This document shows, one piece after another, positions 17,492-25,880 of a stretch of 64,000 bases of DNA. Each line of letters starts with the position of its first letter. Position 1 is the first letter of the stretch. The notes beneath the pieces were generated by a model, which saw nothing but the letters and a program-made list of their open reading frames with translations, ran no database searches and was not told where the DNA came from. The stretch is from NCBI GenBank assembly GCA_910583675.1, contig CAJTYH010000007.1:11327-75326 (forward strand). The letters are read 5' to 3'. The stretch is from an uncultured Muribaculaceae bacterium (GTDB taxonomy: Bacteria; Bacteroidota; Bacteroidia; Bacteroidales; Muribaculaceae). Made by a program: the position numbers and the translations under genes.

Positions 17492-19558
17492 TTACTGCCT
17501 ATCGCTATAGAACTTCTGGATGCGGTTCTCGATCTTCTTGTTGCCAAGGAGAATCGCAGGAAGGCTGCGCTCAAAGGAGGAGGCACCCTCACGCTGGTTG
17601 AACACCATCGCATCGTTCTCGAAATCGAATTTACGACCGGAGTTGTCAACGTTGGTCACGTTGAACACCACTACAGAGCTGTTGAGCGCTATGGGGCCTG
17701 TTACCTGCCCGGGCTTTGCAACCGCCACATTTGCGATGAGGTTGGACTCATACATGGGGAAATTGCGCACATAAGCCTGACCGAATGTCACCTGCGTGGT
17801 ATCGGCTTTCACACCCATTGCAGCTGCATATTCCGCAACTGTCTTCCCTTTGCCCTGGTAATCGGCAATCAGCTTCTCAGCCATCTTGCGATTGCGGATC
17901 TTGCGTGTAAGATAAGAGTTGACACGCTCGCTTGAAGCCGGCTCGAAGTCGCCCTCATATACATCCGTAAGTGCCACAACCAACAGACGCGAATCGCGAT
18001 CGTCGGAATAGATGCCGGAAACAGTGCCTTTCTTTGCGGAAAGCGCCCATTTTGCAGCGCCGCGTGAATCGGAAAGCCCGTTCACAGTAAGGCTTGACGG
18101 GGTAACCGTGGCAGGGAGAGGCTGATAACCGGCCTTTGTAGCCTCGGATACGAAAGTGGCTGCGGTATTGTTTGTCGTAATATAGTTGCGGAGATCAGAG
18201 TTGAGCTTGTTGATGGTAGCGGAAGAGGGTATCACGTCATAGGTGATCTCTGCCACGTCATAAACCTGCACAGGCTCCTTGCGTGAGCGCACACGCATTG
18301 TCAGACCCTTGTTTCCGTTGGCCGGAGTGAAATAACGCCCGGTCTCGGCATTCAGCAGGTTCTCTTTCAGGTTGATATCCATACCGGGAGCGAGCAGCGA
18401 AACCCATACACTGTCCTGATGCTGCACTACGGCATTGGCGAGTTCACCGGCCTTTGCACCTGTATTGAGCAAGCCTATGATCGAATCAGCGGCCACATTC
18501 TCGTCAATGAAAGCCATGTCAAGAAGCACTGAATCCACCGAAGTGGTAACATCAAGCAGCTTTGCTATGGTATACTGGTTGTCCACGAAAGCCACTACGG
18601 CTGCCGAATCCACGGCCATCCCGGTAACAGCCTTGCGGAGAGCGGGAGCGAGGGTAGACGCGGGTGCTGAAACGCGATTCACGTAGAACTTGCTGTTACC
18701 GCTTACCGCATCGGTTCCCGGATTGAGACGGAGACCCATCATGGCATCCTCTACTTCCCTCTGGGCTGCTGCCAGATCCTCGGTAGAGGGTGTGATATCC
18801 ACTGCGATGTAGTTCAGTTGATATTGCGGCTCTGAAATGCGGAAACGGTTCTTTTCCTCATTGTACTGAGCCTTTATCTCTTCTGCGGAAACGGGGAAGT
18901 CTTCCTCCTTCAATGAAGTGAAATCCTTGCGGGCATATGAGATGGTAGATGTGGATGCGTTTTCGTCAAACAGAGCCTTTGCATCCAGCTTGTTGGCTGT
19001 GAGGGTTCCTTGGAACAAGGTAATGAATTTCTGTGAAAGGAGCATCTGCTCGGTATCTTTCTCCAAGGTATTCCAAACGGCCTGAGCCTGCTGTGCCTGC
19101 TGGGGATCGATTCCGTTCTTGGTAGGATTGTATGCCATGTCATAAAGCATCTGGGCAGAAGGAAGTCCCGTACCCTGAACCATCTGGGCTACATAAGGAT
19201 GGGGAGTGGCTCCCAGCATGGCCTCGGAAAGCTCCTTGTCGGTTACCTGTAGGCCAAGACGCTCAAACTCCTTATGCATCATGGTCTCATTGAGCATCTG
19301 CTGAAGCACATATTCCTGCACCTGTGCAGCGTCCACATTGGCATAGCCACGTTGCTGCAGCTGTTCCTGCTGCTGCTCCACGCGCTTCTGGAAGTCCATG
19401 TAATCGATTTTCTCACCATCTACTTCAGCCACGGTGTGGTTGTCGGTGAACAGTTCTCCCGGGCGGTCTACCGCCGTAAGGATGAACAGCAGGAGGGCCA
19501 GACCGAGAATGGAGATTATCAGAATGGGCCTCTGACGGATTTGTTCAAGTGTTGACAT
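17492..19558 (-). CDS. SurA/PpiD-like periplasmic folding chaperone
   Basis: A 688-aa membrane-anchored chaperone of the SurA_N/PpiD class. One N-terminal membrane segment (ILIISILGLALLLFILTAV, about 12-30) is followed by a SurA N-like helical region (about 40-230) with a Gln-rich helix (QKRVEQQQEQLQQ), then a long C-terminal part covering one or two parvulin-like segments (about 240-640). The parvulin active-site motifs are weak, so it may be a chaperone without isomerase activity. The role is folding of outer-membrane proteins leaving the Sec translocon. It ends at the bidirectional terminator shared with ruvC. Confidence 0.88.
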   Translation of the reverse strand: MSTLEQIRQRPILIISILGLALLLFILTAVDRPGELFTDNHTVAEVDGEKIDYMDFQKRVEQQQEQLQQRGYANVDAAQVQEYVLQQMLNETMMHKEFERLGLQVTDKELSEAMLGATPHPYVAQMVQGTGLPSAQMLYDMAYNPTKNGIDPQQAQQAQAVWNTLEKDTEQMLLSQKFITLFQGTLTANKLDAKALFDENASTSTISYARKDFTSLKEEDFPVSAEEIKAQYNEEKNRFRISEPQYQLNYIAVDITPSTEDLAAAQREVEDAMMGLRLNPGTDAVSGNSKFYVNRVSAPASTLAPALRKAVTGMAVDSAAVVAFVDNQYTIAKLLDVTTSVDSVLLDMAFIDENVAADSIIGLLNTGAKAGELANAVVQHQDSVWVSLLAPGMDINLKENLLNAETGRYFTPANGNKGLTMRVRSRKEPVQVYDVAEITYDVIPSSATINKLNSDLRNYITTNNTAATFVSEATKAGYQPLPATVTPSSLTVNGLSDSRGAAKWALSAKKGTVSGIYSDDRDSRLLVVALTDVYEGDFEPASSERVNSYLTRKIRNRKMAEKLIADYQGKGKTVAEYAAAMGVKADTTQVTFGQAYVRNFPMYESNLIANVAVAKPGQVTGPIALNSSVVVFNVTNVDNSGRKFDFENDAMVFNQREGASSFERSLPAILLGNKKIENRIQKFYSDRQ

Positions 19559-19689
19559 TTAGTTTGATAAACGTTTATTTATTTTTTCTATTTATTTCGC
19601 TGATAATGACGGGCAAAAAGGCTCCGATCACATCAGTCCGGCACCACATCGGGGTACACGGCCATATGAACCGGGGCATTTTTAGCGCA

Positions 19690-19719
19690 CAAAGATACAT
19701 TTTTTTCCTCTGAGTTCAA
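19690..19719 (-). promoter_or_regulatory. Promoter of the PpiD-like gene
   Basis: TTG (complement of 19717-19719), a 19-bp spacer and TATCTTTG (complement of 19690-19697). The leader is about 125 nt. Confidence 0.82.
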
Positions 19720-19760
19720 AACAATTGCGTTTTTTTATCGGCGAATTGTCGCTTAAATAC

Positions 19761-19799
19761 AAAAACAGCAACCAAGCCATCATGTCTGCTTGATTGCTG
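19761..19799 (-). terminator. Terminator of metK
   Basis: On the minus strand CAGCAATCAAGC pairs with GCTTGGTTGCTG (one G-T pair) and is followed by TTTTTG. Confidence 0.8.
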
Positions 19800-19835
19800 C
19801 CTTTTCTCTATCGGATTACTTTGACGAACGCCGGC

Positions 19836-21149
19836 TTACAGCCCGAAAGCGTCTTTCACACGATCCACGTAGTCGAGTTTCTCCCATGTGAACAGTTCCA
19901 CTTCGCGGCTTATCGTCTCACCGTCACGGGATGCGAACGTCTTCACGACCTTGCGAGGTGTACGGCCTATGTGACCATATGTCGCTGTCTCAAGGTATAT
20001 CGGTGCACGGAGTTTCAGGCGTTTTTCTATCGCATTGGGCCGCATGTCGAAGATCTCGCGCACCTTGCGGGAGATCTCGCCATCGGTCATGGCCACCTTG
20101 GCCGTCCCCCGGGTATTCACATAAAGGCTTACAGGCTCCGCCACACCGATGGCATACGCCACCTGCACAAGCGCCTCGCCGGCAACTCCGGCCGCCACGA
20201 GGTTCTTGGCGATATGCCGTGCGGCATAGGCTGCCGAACGATCCACCTTAGAGGGATCCTTGCCTGAGAAAGCGCCACCTCCATGGGCACCGCGCCCTCC
20301 GTAGGTATCCACGATTATCTTGCGGCCTGTAAGACCGGTATCGCCATGAGGGCCACCTATCACGAACTTTCCGGTGGGATTCACATGCAGGGTGACCTTT
20401 TCCGGCCACAGCGCACGTATCTCTTCCGGAAGCGAGGCGCGCACACGGGGGATGAGAACCTCCTCCACGTCGCGGCGGATAATCTCAAGCATTTTCTCGT
20501 CGGCCTCCTCCTGCGACATCTCGCCGGAAGGGAGGATGAAATCGTCGTGCTGAGTGGAGACCACCACGGTATCCACCTTGACCGGACGGTTATGTTCGTC
20601 ATACTCCACCGTCACCTGGCTCTTTGAGTCGGGACGCAAGTACGATTTCCGTACCCCGGCGGGGGTTACATATGTCATGGCGCTTTCGTCACGGCGGATC
20701 CTGGACAACTCCTTGAGCACGGCATGGCTCAGGGCTACCGTAAGCGGTATGTACAACGGAGTCTCACTGCAGGCATAACCGAACATCATCCCTTGATCTC
20801 CGGCACCCTGCTCCTCCTCCACCAAACGTTCCACACCACGGTTTATGTCTGGGCTTTGCTCATGAATGGCATTGAGCACTCCGCAAGAGTCGCCATCGAA
20901 CTTGAGCGCCGAATGATTGTATCCTATTGAATTAATCACCCGGCGAGCTGTGGCGGCCACATCCACCTGAGCGGACGATTTCACCTCGCCGGCCACTATC
21001 ACCTGTCCGGTGGTCACAAGGGTTTCACATGCCACCTTGGAATTGGGGTCACGTGCTATCATCTCATCGACGATGGCGTCTGAGATCTGGTCGGCCACCT
21101 TGTCGGGATGGCCTTCGGAAACTGATTCCGATGTAAAAAGATAGTGCAT
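19836..21149 (-). CDS. metK: S-adenosylmethionine synthetase
   Basis: Makes S-adenosylmethionine from methionine and ATP. The 437-aa enzyme starts MHYLFTSESVSEGHPDK (HPDK is the ATP-binding start), has GAGDQGMMFGYA and the phosphate-binding GGGAFSGKDPSKVDRS, and ends normally. The open frame continues 57 codons upstream (to 21320), but that stretch holds the promoter and a structured leader, so the ATG at 21149 is the start. The long leader with a SAM-II-like element immediately before the ATG suggests feedback control of translation by SAM. Confidence 0.96.
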   Translation of the reverse strand: MHYLFTSESVSEGHPDKVADQISDAIVDEMIARDPNSKVACETLVTTGQVIVAGEVKSSAQVDVAATARRVINSIGYNHSALKFDGDSCGVLNAIHEQSPDINRGVERLVEEEQGAGDQGMMFGYACSETPLYIPLTVALSHAVLKELSRIRRDESAMTYVTPAGVRKSYLRPDSKSQVTVEYDEHNRPVKVDTVVVSTQHDDFILPSGEMSQEEADEKMLEIIRRDVEEVLIPRVRASLPEEIRALWPEKVTLHVNPTGKFVIGGPHGDTGLTGRKIIVDTYGGRGAHGGGAFSGKDPSKVDRSAAYAARHIAKNLVAAGVAGEALVQVAYAIGVAEPVSLYVNTRGTAKVAMTDGEISRKVREIFDMRPNAIEKRLKLRAPIYLETATYGHIGRTPRKVVKTFASRDGETISREVELFTWEKLDYVDRVKDAFGL

Positions 21150-21200
21150 GGGTCTTTTTAGCATTTTTTCTAGTGGTTGCAAGCAATCAAATTTTTCCAC
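21150..21200 (-). promoter_or_regulatory. SAM-II-like riboswitch candidate in the metK leader
   Basis: On the minus strand a GTGG/CCAC stem (complements of 21197-21200 and 21173-21176) encloses a loop with ATTTGATTGCTTGCA and is followed by TAGAAAAAATGCTAAAAAG up to the start codon. The loop ATTT...TTGCA, the A-rich linker and the invariant-looking GCTAAAAAG (complement of 21154-21162) are the hallmarks of the SAM-II H-type pseudoknot, here in the expected gene context with the 3' strand next to the ribosome binding site. The P1 stem is short. SAM-V shares this core and is an alternative. Confidence 0.62.
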
Positions 21201-21290
21201 ATCGCCGCGCGTTCCCCTCACGGGGCTGTCACGGCCTACTATAATGTCGGGAGCCTTCCGGGGACTGCTATATGAGCCGGAAAGGCGGTG

Positions 21291-21320
21291 CAAAATTACT
21301 ACATTTTTTTCACTCCGCAA
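21291..21320 (-). promoter_or_regulatory. Promoter of metK
   Basis: TTG (complement of 21318-21320), a 19-bp spacer and TAATTTTG (complement of 21291-21298). The leader is about 135 nt and also contains a GCCTT-CCGG/CCGGAAGGC hairpin. Confidence 0.85.
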
Positions 21321-21327
21321 AACGACA

Positions 21328-21368
21328 ATGCGACCGGCATCCCTTTCCTACGGGATTACAGGTCGCAT
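21328..21368 (-). terminator. Hairpin after the small outer-membrane barrel gene
   Basis: ATGCGACC (21328-21335) pairs with GGTCGCAT (21361-21368), with an inner ATCCC/GGGAT pair; on the minus strand it is followed by TGTCGTTTTG. Confidence 0.65.
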
Positions 21369-21403
21369 GTGGGTTATTTCGTCAGATCTCTGTCAGACGG
21401 ATA

Positions 21404-22153
21404 TCAGAAAGTATAGCCGATGGAGAGTTTCAGGTTGCCTGTGTTGATAGCGGGCTTCCAGTCCTTGTCCTCGTCAATGTCAGCAGCCTTGAAAGTGTGG
21501 CGGTAAGCCGAGATGAAGTCGGTGCCGTACTGAACGCCAAGGCTCCACTGTGTGTACTGGAAAGTTACACCCACATGCCAGCCCATCTGGAAACGGTTCC
21601 ATGTCCAGTCCTTGCTGCCCACGCCCTTGTCTTCCTTGTCGCTGAAGAGGTTTGTCCACTGTTTTGCCTCATCTTCTTCGGCCTGGTCGTCCCAATCACC
21701 GTCCAGATATGCACGCATCTTGCTTGCAAAATGAAGCTTGAAGTTGAGACCTACGTAGGGAGCGATCGTGAAATCATCAACTACGTCGAAACGCCATACG
21801 AAGTTTACGGGAACCTGAAGGTTGATGTTCTGGAACTGGCTCTTATATTTAAATGTCTCCCCCATGAACTTGGATTCATCCGTCTTGGAATAGAAATTGA
21901 AGTTGATGTTACCACCTACTTCGAGGAACATCGGAAGATTGCTTGACAAGCCGAAGCCATGGATGTAGTTCAGACCGAAGCCATTGGTGCTGAAACTGGG
22001 TTCTTCGTCTTCGTCAAAGTCCAGCTTGTAGTCCTTGTTGTAGCCGTAGTGTGTGTTATCATAAGAGATAGCTACACGGTTGTAATCTTCTGCTGAGGCG
22101 GTACCGGCCACTGCCAGAACGCCTGCAAGCGCGAGTGCTTTGTAAATCTTCAT
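21404..22153 (-). CDS. Outer-membrane beta-barrel protein (porin-like, PorT family)
   Basis: A 249-aa secreted protein with a clear signal peptide (MKIYKALALAGVLAVAGTASA, cut before EDYN) and an eight-stranded-barrel pattern of alternating aromatic strands ending in SIGYTF, the terminal-Phe signature of outer-membrane insertion. The loops are strongly acidic (FDEDEEPSF, DWDDQAEEDEAKQW). The ATG at 22153 sits right before the signal peptide; a longer frame to 22246 would cover the promoter leader. Function unknown; such barrels are usually small porins or structural proteins. Confidence 0.85.
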   Translation of the reverse strand: MKIYKALALAGVLAVAGTASAEDYNRVAISYDNTHYGYNKDYKLDFDEDEEPSFSTNGFGLNYIHGFGLSSNLPMFLEVGGNINFNFYSKTDESKFMGETFKYKSQFQNINLQVPVNFVWRFDVVDDFTIAPYVGLNFKLHFASKMRAYLDGDWDDQAEEDEAKQWTNLFSDKEDKGVGSKDWTWNRFQMGWHVGVTFQYTQWSLGVQYGTDFISAYRHTFKAADIDEDKDWKPAINTGNLKLSIGYTF

Positions 22154-22234
22154 AACTGATAGATTATAAATGGATAATTTTTGGTGTGCTTTATATCTTG
22201 CACATCTCCCGGAGGAAACCATACAAGACACCGG

Positions 22235-22264
22235 CAAAATTAACACAATTCACAATAATTACAA
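22235..22264 (-). promoter_or_regulatory. Promoter of the small barrel gene
   Basis: TTG (complement of 22262-22264), a 19-bp spacer and TAATTTTG (complement of 22235-22242). Confidence 0.82.
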
Positions 22265-22344
22265 AATTTTTACAACTTTATTTTCACATCGCGCATAGGG
22301 GGGGAGAATCTATTAAACTTCAGTCACTTCCATACCAAAGCGGA

Positions 22345-22803
22345 TCACGACTGAGTAAAGAAGCGGACGAAACCGATCCCGGGACGGTTGACCAGAGTTG
22401 TAGACATGAAAAGGGAATATGCCGACGAGTTGTAAGTGACATGATAACGCTCGGCCCCCAGATTGCCAAGAATGAAAGTGGCTCGCTCCACAGCCTCCCC
22501 ATCACCTTCTCCAGGTGTAATGCGCTCCTCAATGGAGATGTCGAACCCTATTCGTGTTACGGCCAATGCCACCGTGGCCGTATCGGTAATGCCTGACAGG
22601 CCGCTGCGTATCAACACCACATCGCCGTTTTCAAGACACTTGAACTCTATGCGCGGAGTGGTATCGGTCTCCCTGTCAAGCACCATCGCCGTGGCAAAGG
22701 AGGTCTCTGCCGCACCTTTCTCCTTAGGCTTCACTATCAACCCTACAAGCAATGCCGCTACGGTGAACATGAGCACATAGAATTCCACGCTGAACAGTTC
22801 CAT
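22345..22803 (-). CDS. Hypothetical membrane-anchored protein downstream of mgtE
   Basis: A 152-aa protein I do not recognise. One N-terminal membrane segment (ELFSVEFYVLMFTVAALLVGLIV, about 3-25) is followed by a basic KPKEKG stop-transfer and a soluble beta-rich domain of about 120 residues ending with GIGFVRFFTQS. The ATG at 22803 lies 2 bp after the mgtE stop, so translation is probably coupled and the product may serve the same envelope function. No catalytic motif is visible. Confidence 0.72.
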   Translation of the reverse strand: MELFSVEFYVLMFTVAALLVGLIVKPKEKGAAETSFATAMVLDRETDTTPRIEFKCLENGDVVLIRSGLSGITDTATVALAVTRIGFDISIEERITPGEGDGEAVERATFILGNLGAERYHVTYNSSAYSLFMSTTLVNRPGIGFVRFFTQS

Positions 22804-22805
22804 AA

Positions 22806-24167
22806 TCAGCCAAGCATGGACATGAGCCACGAACAGATGAGCATGTAGATGAGCATGCCTATGATGTCATTGGTAATGGAGATGAACGGCCCCGTAGCCA
22901 ACGCCGGATCTATCTTGAAACGTTCCAGCGTGAGCGGCACGAACGTGCCGAAAACCGACGCGAACAGCACTACGGCCATCAACGACAGGCTCACCGCAAG
23001 CGTCGTCGGATTAAGGGGATTGAGCTGAAAGGCATTGTAGATGAACACTATCAGCGAAATGACCAGTCCGTTGACAAATCCAACTCCCACCTCTTTCAGT
23101 ATCTGACGGCCGGTGTCCTTAAGGTCAAGCGATCCATTGGCAAGACCCTGTACCACTATGGCCGAAGACTGTATGCCGACATTTCCTCCCGTACCGCCAA
23201 TCATAGGTATGAAAAGCGCCATGGCCGGATTGGTCACGAATCCCTGTTCGAAATTGCCAAGTATCAGCGAATTGCCGATGCCGCCCACTATTCCCATGAG
23301 CAGCCATGGCAGACGTGCCTTGGTCTGTTGCCACAACGTGTCGTCCGACTCCACATCCTGGGAAAGACCCGATGCCAACTGATAGTCGCGTTCCGACGAT
23401 TCACGCACCCGATCCATCACGTCGTCGACCGTGATATGTCCCACCAGTCGCCCGATGGAGTCTATGACCGGCATGGCCACGAGGTCGTATTTCTCGAAAT
23501 CTATAGCCACGTCGTCAAGAGTCGTATCTGTCTTCACAGCCACCGGATCGGTCTCCATCACATTCTTGATCTTGGATACCGAGGGGTGGGTGATAAGTTC
23601 CTTCAGTGGGAGCGTGCCGCGCAGCCTGTCATCGTTGTCTACGACATAGACATAATATATCTCGTCCATGTCCTCGGCCTGCATCCTGAGTTGCTTGATA
23701 CACTCGGGCATGCTCCAGTTCTCGTTTACGACGAGCATTTCGGTGCCCATGAGGCCACCGGCGGTATCCTCGTCGTATTTAAGGAGGTCTATGATGTCGC
23801 CGGCCTGCTCCACATCGTCAATATGCGAAAGCACCTCGTCACGATCCTCCTCGTCAAGTTCCTGAATAAGGTCTACCGCCTCGTCGGTGTCAAGGTGATC
23901 CACGAACTTGCGGGCGATATCCTCCGGCTCCATGTCGCTGAGGAGCTTGCGGCGATCCTCCTCGTCAAGCTCCATGAGCACGTCGGCAGCCTTGTCGCCG
24001 TCAAGCAGCTTGTTGAGGAACTCAGCCTCCTCCAGGTCAAGTTCCTTGAAAAGTTCCGCGATATCAGCCGGATGCATCTCTTCCAGCACCTGCTTTGCAG
24101 CTGCCTCGTCGCGCGTGTCGGCGATATGCCTTACTTTCTCGATATACTCCTCGTTAAATTCCTTCAC
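22806..24167 (-). CDS. mgtE: Magnesium transporter MgtE
   Basis: Mg2+ channel of the inner membrane. The 453-aa protein has the three expected parts: an N-terminal MgtE superhelical domain rich in acidic residues (about 1-130, with MHPADIAELFKEL and LEPEDIA-type repeats), two CBS domains (about 135-265, GTEMLVVNENWSMPE and VMETDPVAV) that sense Mg2+, and five membrane helices (about 285-453, with FIPMIGGTGGNVGIQSSAI holding the pore signature). It follows rsmA by 32 bp, with the short spacer filled by a low-complexity array. Confidence 0.95.
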   Translation of the reverse strand: MKEFNEEYIEKVRHIADTRDEAAAKQVLEEMHPADIAELFKELDLEEAEFLNKLLDGDKAADVLMELDEEDRRKLLSDMEPEDIARKFVDHLDTDEAVDLIQELDEEDRDEVLSHIDDVEQAGDIIDLLKYDEDTAGGLMGTEMLVVNENWSMPECIKQLRMQAEDMDEIYYVYVVDNDDRLRGTLPLKELITHPSVSKIKNVMETDPVAVKTDTTLDDVAIDFEKYDLVAMPVIDSIGRLVGHITVDDVMDRVRESSERDYQLASGLSQDVESDDTLWQQTKARLPWLLMGIVGGIGNSLILGNFEQGFVTNPAMALFIPMIGGTGGNVGIQSSAIVVQGLANGSLDLKDTGRQILKEVGVGFVNGLVISLIVFIYNAFQLNPLNPTTLAVSLSLMAVVLFASVFGTFVPLTLERFKIDPALATGPFISITNDIIGMLIYMLICSWLMSMLG

Positions 24168-24175
24168 CCTTCCGG

Positions 24176-24222
24176 CAATTAGAAATTAGAAATCAGCAAT
24201 TATCTATTGTCTATTGAATTGG
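24176..24222. repeat. AT-rich heptad-like array between rsmA and mgtE
   Basis: Short units of the form AATTAGA, AATCAGC, AATTATC, TATTGTC. The minus strand of this array encodes the last residues (SIDNR) and the TAA stop of rsmA. Confidence 0.65.
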
Positions 24223-24973
24223 TAAGTTCCACGAACTGCTGCACCGTGAGCTGCTCAGGACGCAATGCCATCAAAGGACTGTCCGGCAACGATGCCCCCG
24301 GGGCAAGCAACGACTTGATGGAATTCCTTATGGTCTTCCGTCGTTGACCGAAAGTGGCCTTGACAACGGCCTTGAAACGACGCTCGTCGCATCCAAGGTC
24401 GGTCACATCGTTGCGCGTAAGCCTTACGACCCCCGATTTCACCTTTGGAGGCGGATTGAACACATGCTCGTCCACAGTGAAGAGGTATTCCACATCGTAC
24501 CATGCCTGCAACAAGACGCTCAGTATGCCTCGAGCCTTTGTACCGGGAGGAGCTGCAAGACGTTCCGCCACCTCCTTCTGTAACATACCGGAGCAGCATG
24601 CCACCTGATCCTTCCACTCAAGGACATGGAAGAATATCTGCGACGAAATGTTGTAGGGATAGTTCCCGATCACACAGAATTTCCTGCCGGGGAAAAGAGC
24701 ACCGAGGTCAAGCCGGAGAAAGTCCTCCTCCATGATACGCCCCTCGAGCGAAGGCACGTTCATGCGAAGATAATCCACGCTCTCCGTGTCTATCTCCACC
24801 ACCGTAAGGTCATGCCCCTTTTCAAGAAGGAAACGCGTAAGCACACCCATGCCTGGACCCACCTCCACCACCGGAAGTTCCCGGAAGCCGTCAAGCGTAT
24901 CCGCTATCCTGCTTGCCACTCCGAGGTCGGTAAGGAAATGCTGCCCAAGCGCCTTTTTTGGTTTTACCTGCAT
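24200..24973 (-). CDS. rsmA: 16S rRNA (A1518/A1519) dimethyltransferase RsmA/KsgA
   Basis: Dimethylates two adjacent adenines near the 3' end of 16S rRNA. The 257-aa protein begins MQVKPKKALGQHFLTD, has the SAM-binding VEVGPGMGVLT and the target-base motif NYPYNIS (residues about 103-109), and the C-terminal basic helix TFGQRRKTIRNSIK. The ATG at 24973 matches family length; the frame is open for 18 more codons upstream across two promoter-like boxes. The final codons come from a repeat array, so the family C-terminus may be slightly altered. Confidence 0.95.
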   Translation of the reverse strand: MQVKPKKALGQHFLTDLGVASRIADTLDGFRELPVVEVGPGMGVLTRFLLEKGHDLTVVEIDTESVDYLRMNVPSLEGRIMEEDFLRLDLGALFPGRKFCVIGNYPYNISSQIFFHVLEWKDQVACCSGMLQKEVAERLAAPPGTKARGILSVLLQAWYDVEYLFTVDEHVFNPPPKVKSGVVRLTRNDVTDLGCDERRFKAVVKATFGQRRKTIRNSIKSLLAPGASLPDSPLMALRPEQLTVQQFVELTNSIDNR

Positions 24974-24996
24974 AATCAAGAGTATTGGTATCTGTG

Positions 24997-25014
24997 CAAA
25001 AATAGTCAAAATTA
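24997..25014 (-). promoter_or_regulatory. Two candidate -7 boxes for the rsmA-mgtE operon
   Basis: On the minus strand TAATTTTG (complement of 25007-25014) and TATTTTTG (complement of 24997-25004) lie 10 bp apart. CAA triplets at 25027 and 25030 give imperfect spacings, so I cannot say which box is used. Confidence 0.5.
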
Positions 25015-25069
25015 CCCGAAACGACACAACAATTAGGAATCAGTAATTGCCGAGGCGGAAAAAATGGGG

Positions 25070-25786
25070 TCAGATTTTTTTCAGTATGGCATGGATTATC
25101 GGCTCCATGATGGTATATCCGAACCGGTTGGGGTGCACTCCGTCGTCGCTGAATGTGACTGGAAGCGCCCGGTCGCCGGGATGCACCAACGGCGAATAGT
25201 AGTCGGCATACGGAATGCGGTTGGCCAAGGCATATGCCTTTATGCGCTTGTTAAGGCTTTCGATCTTGTCGGGCACGTTGGTAGCGTTCTGATTCCAGTA
25301 ATATCCTTCCGCAGGGAGCAACGATGTCAGCACCATCTTCACCCCGTGCATCTTGGCCAGCTCGCACATGGTCACGATATTGGCAAATGTCCGGTCTTCG
25401 TCATAATCGCTGTCACCGGCGGCAATGTCAGGCTCTCCCGCACCGAGCACGATGCATGTCGGATTCAGATCAAGGGCATCGCTGCGGAAACGCAGCAGCA
25501 ACGCATAAGTCGACTGTCCGCTTATGCCTCTGCCAAGGTACCCGTTGTCCTCAAAGAATTCGGGATGCTCGGCCATCCACCCCTCCGTAATGGAACTTCC
25601 AAGGAATACCACACGCTTCTCCCCCTTCTTCAACGGGGCAAGGGAGGCATTCGCCTCAGCGTACTTCTCGAAATTTATGGCACGTATAGGCGACACCGAG
25701 GCGGCTCCGCTTACCGGGGAGACACCATGCATCAGAAAAGAAGATGCTAACAGGGCAACTGACAAAAGCGACAATCTTGTTTTCAT
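25070..25786 (-). CDS. Secreted SGNH/GDSL-type esterase
   Basis: A 238-aa exported hydrolase. The signal peptide is MKTRLSLLSVALLASSFLMHG. The catalytic Ser is in FLGSSITEGW, the oxyanion Gly in GRGISGQ, the third block reads LGAGEPDI where most relatives have GxND (the Asn is replaced), and the Asp-His pair is in DDGVHPNRFGY. The substrate is unknown; such enzymes often remove acetyl groups from glycans. A TTG three codons upstream is less likely than the ATG at 25786. No obvious operon partner. Confidence 0.85.
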   Translation of the reverse strand: MKTRLSLLSVALLASSFLMHGVSPVSGAASVSPIRAINFEKYAEANASLAPLKKGEKRVVFLGSSITEGWMAEHPEFFEDNGYLGRGISGQSTYALLLRFRSDALDLNPTCIVLGAGEPDIAAGDSDYDEDRTFANIVTMCELAKMHGVKMVLTSLLPAEGYYWNQNATNVPDKIESLNKRIKAYALANRIPYADYYSPLVHPGDRALPVTFSDDGVHPNRFGYTIMEPIIHAILKKI

Positions 25787-25811
25787 AAGAATCAAACTAT
25801 CCGTTTATATG

Positions 25812-25858
25812 CAGAGGCACCAGAGTTACCTTGACCGGGGATAGCTCTGATGCCTCTG
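25812..25858. repeat. CAGAGGCA/TGCCTCTG hairpin between yidC and the SGNH gene
   Basis: CAGAGGCACCAGAG (25812-25825) and CTCTGATGCCTCTG (25845-25858) pair with one mismatch; the motif resembles the CCTCTGAT module of the composite repeats. It may end the yidC transcript, but there is no T tract. Confidence 0.55.
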
Positions 25859-25880
25859 AGAAGTTTTGTGGAAGCGGGGA

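Noticed and set aside
25070..25786. SGNH esterase as a member of the composite glutaminase-like family at 36462
   Set aside because: Only the fold class is shared; catalytic blocks and lengths differ.
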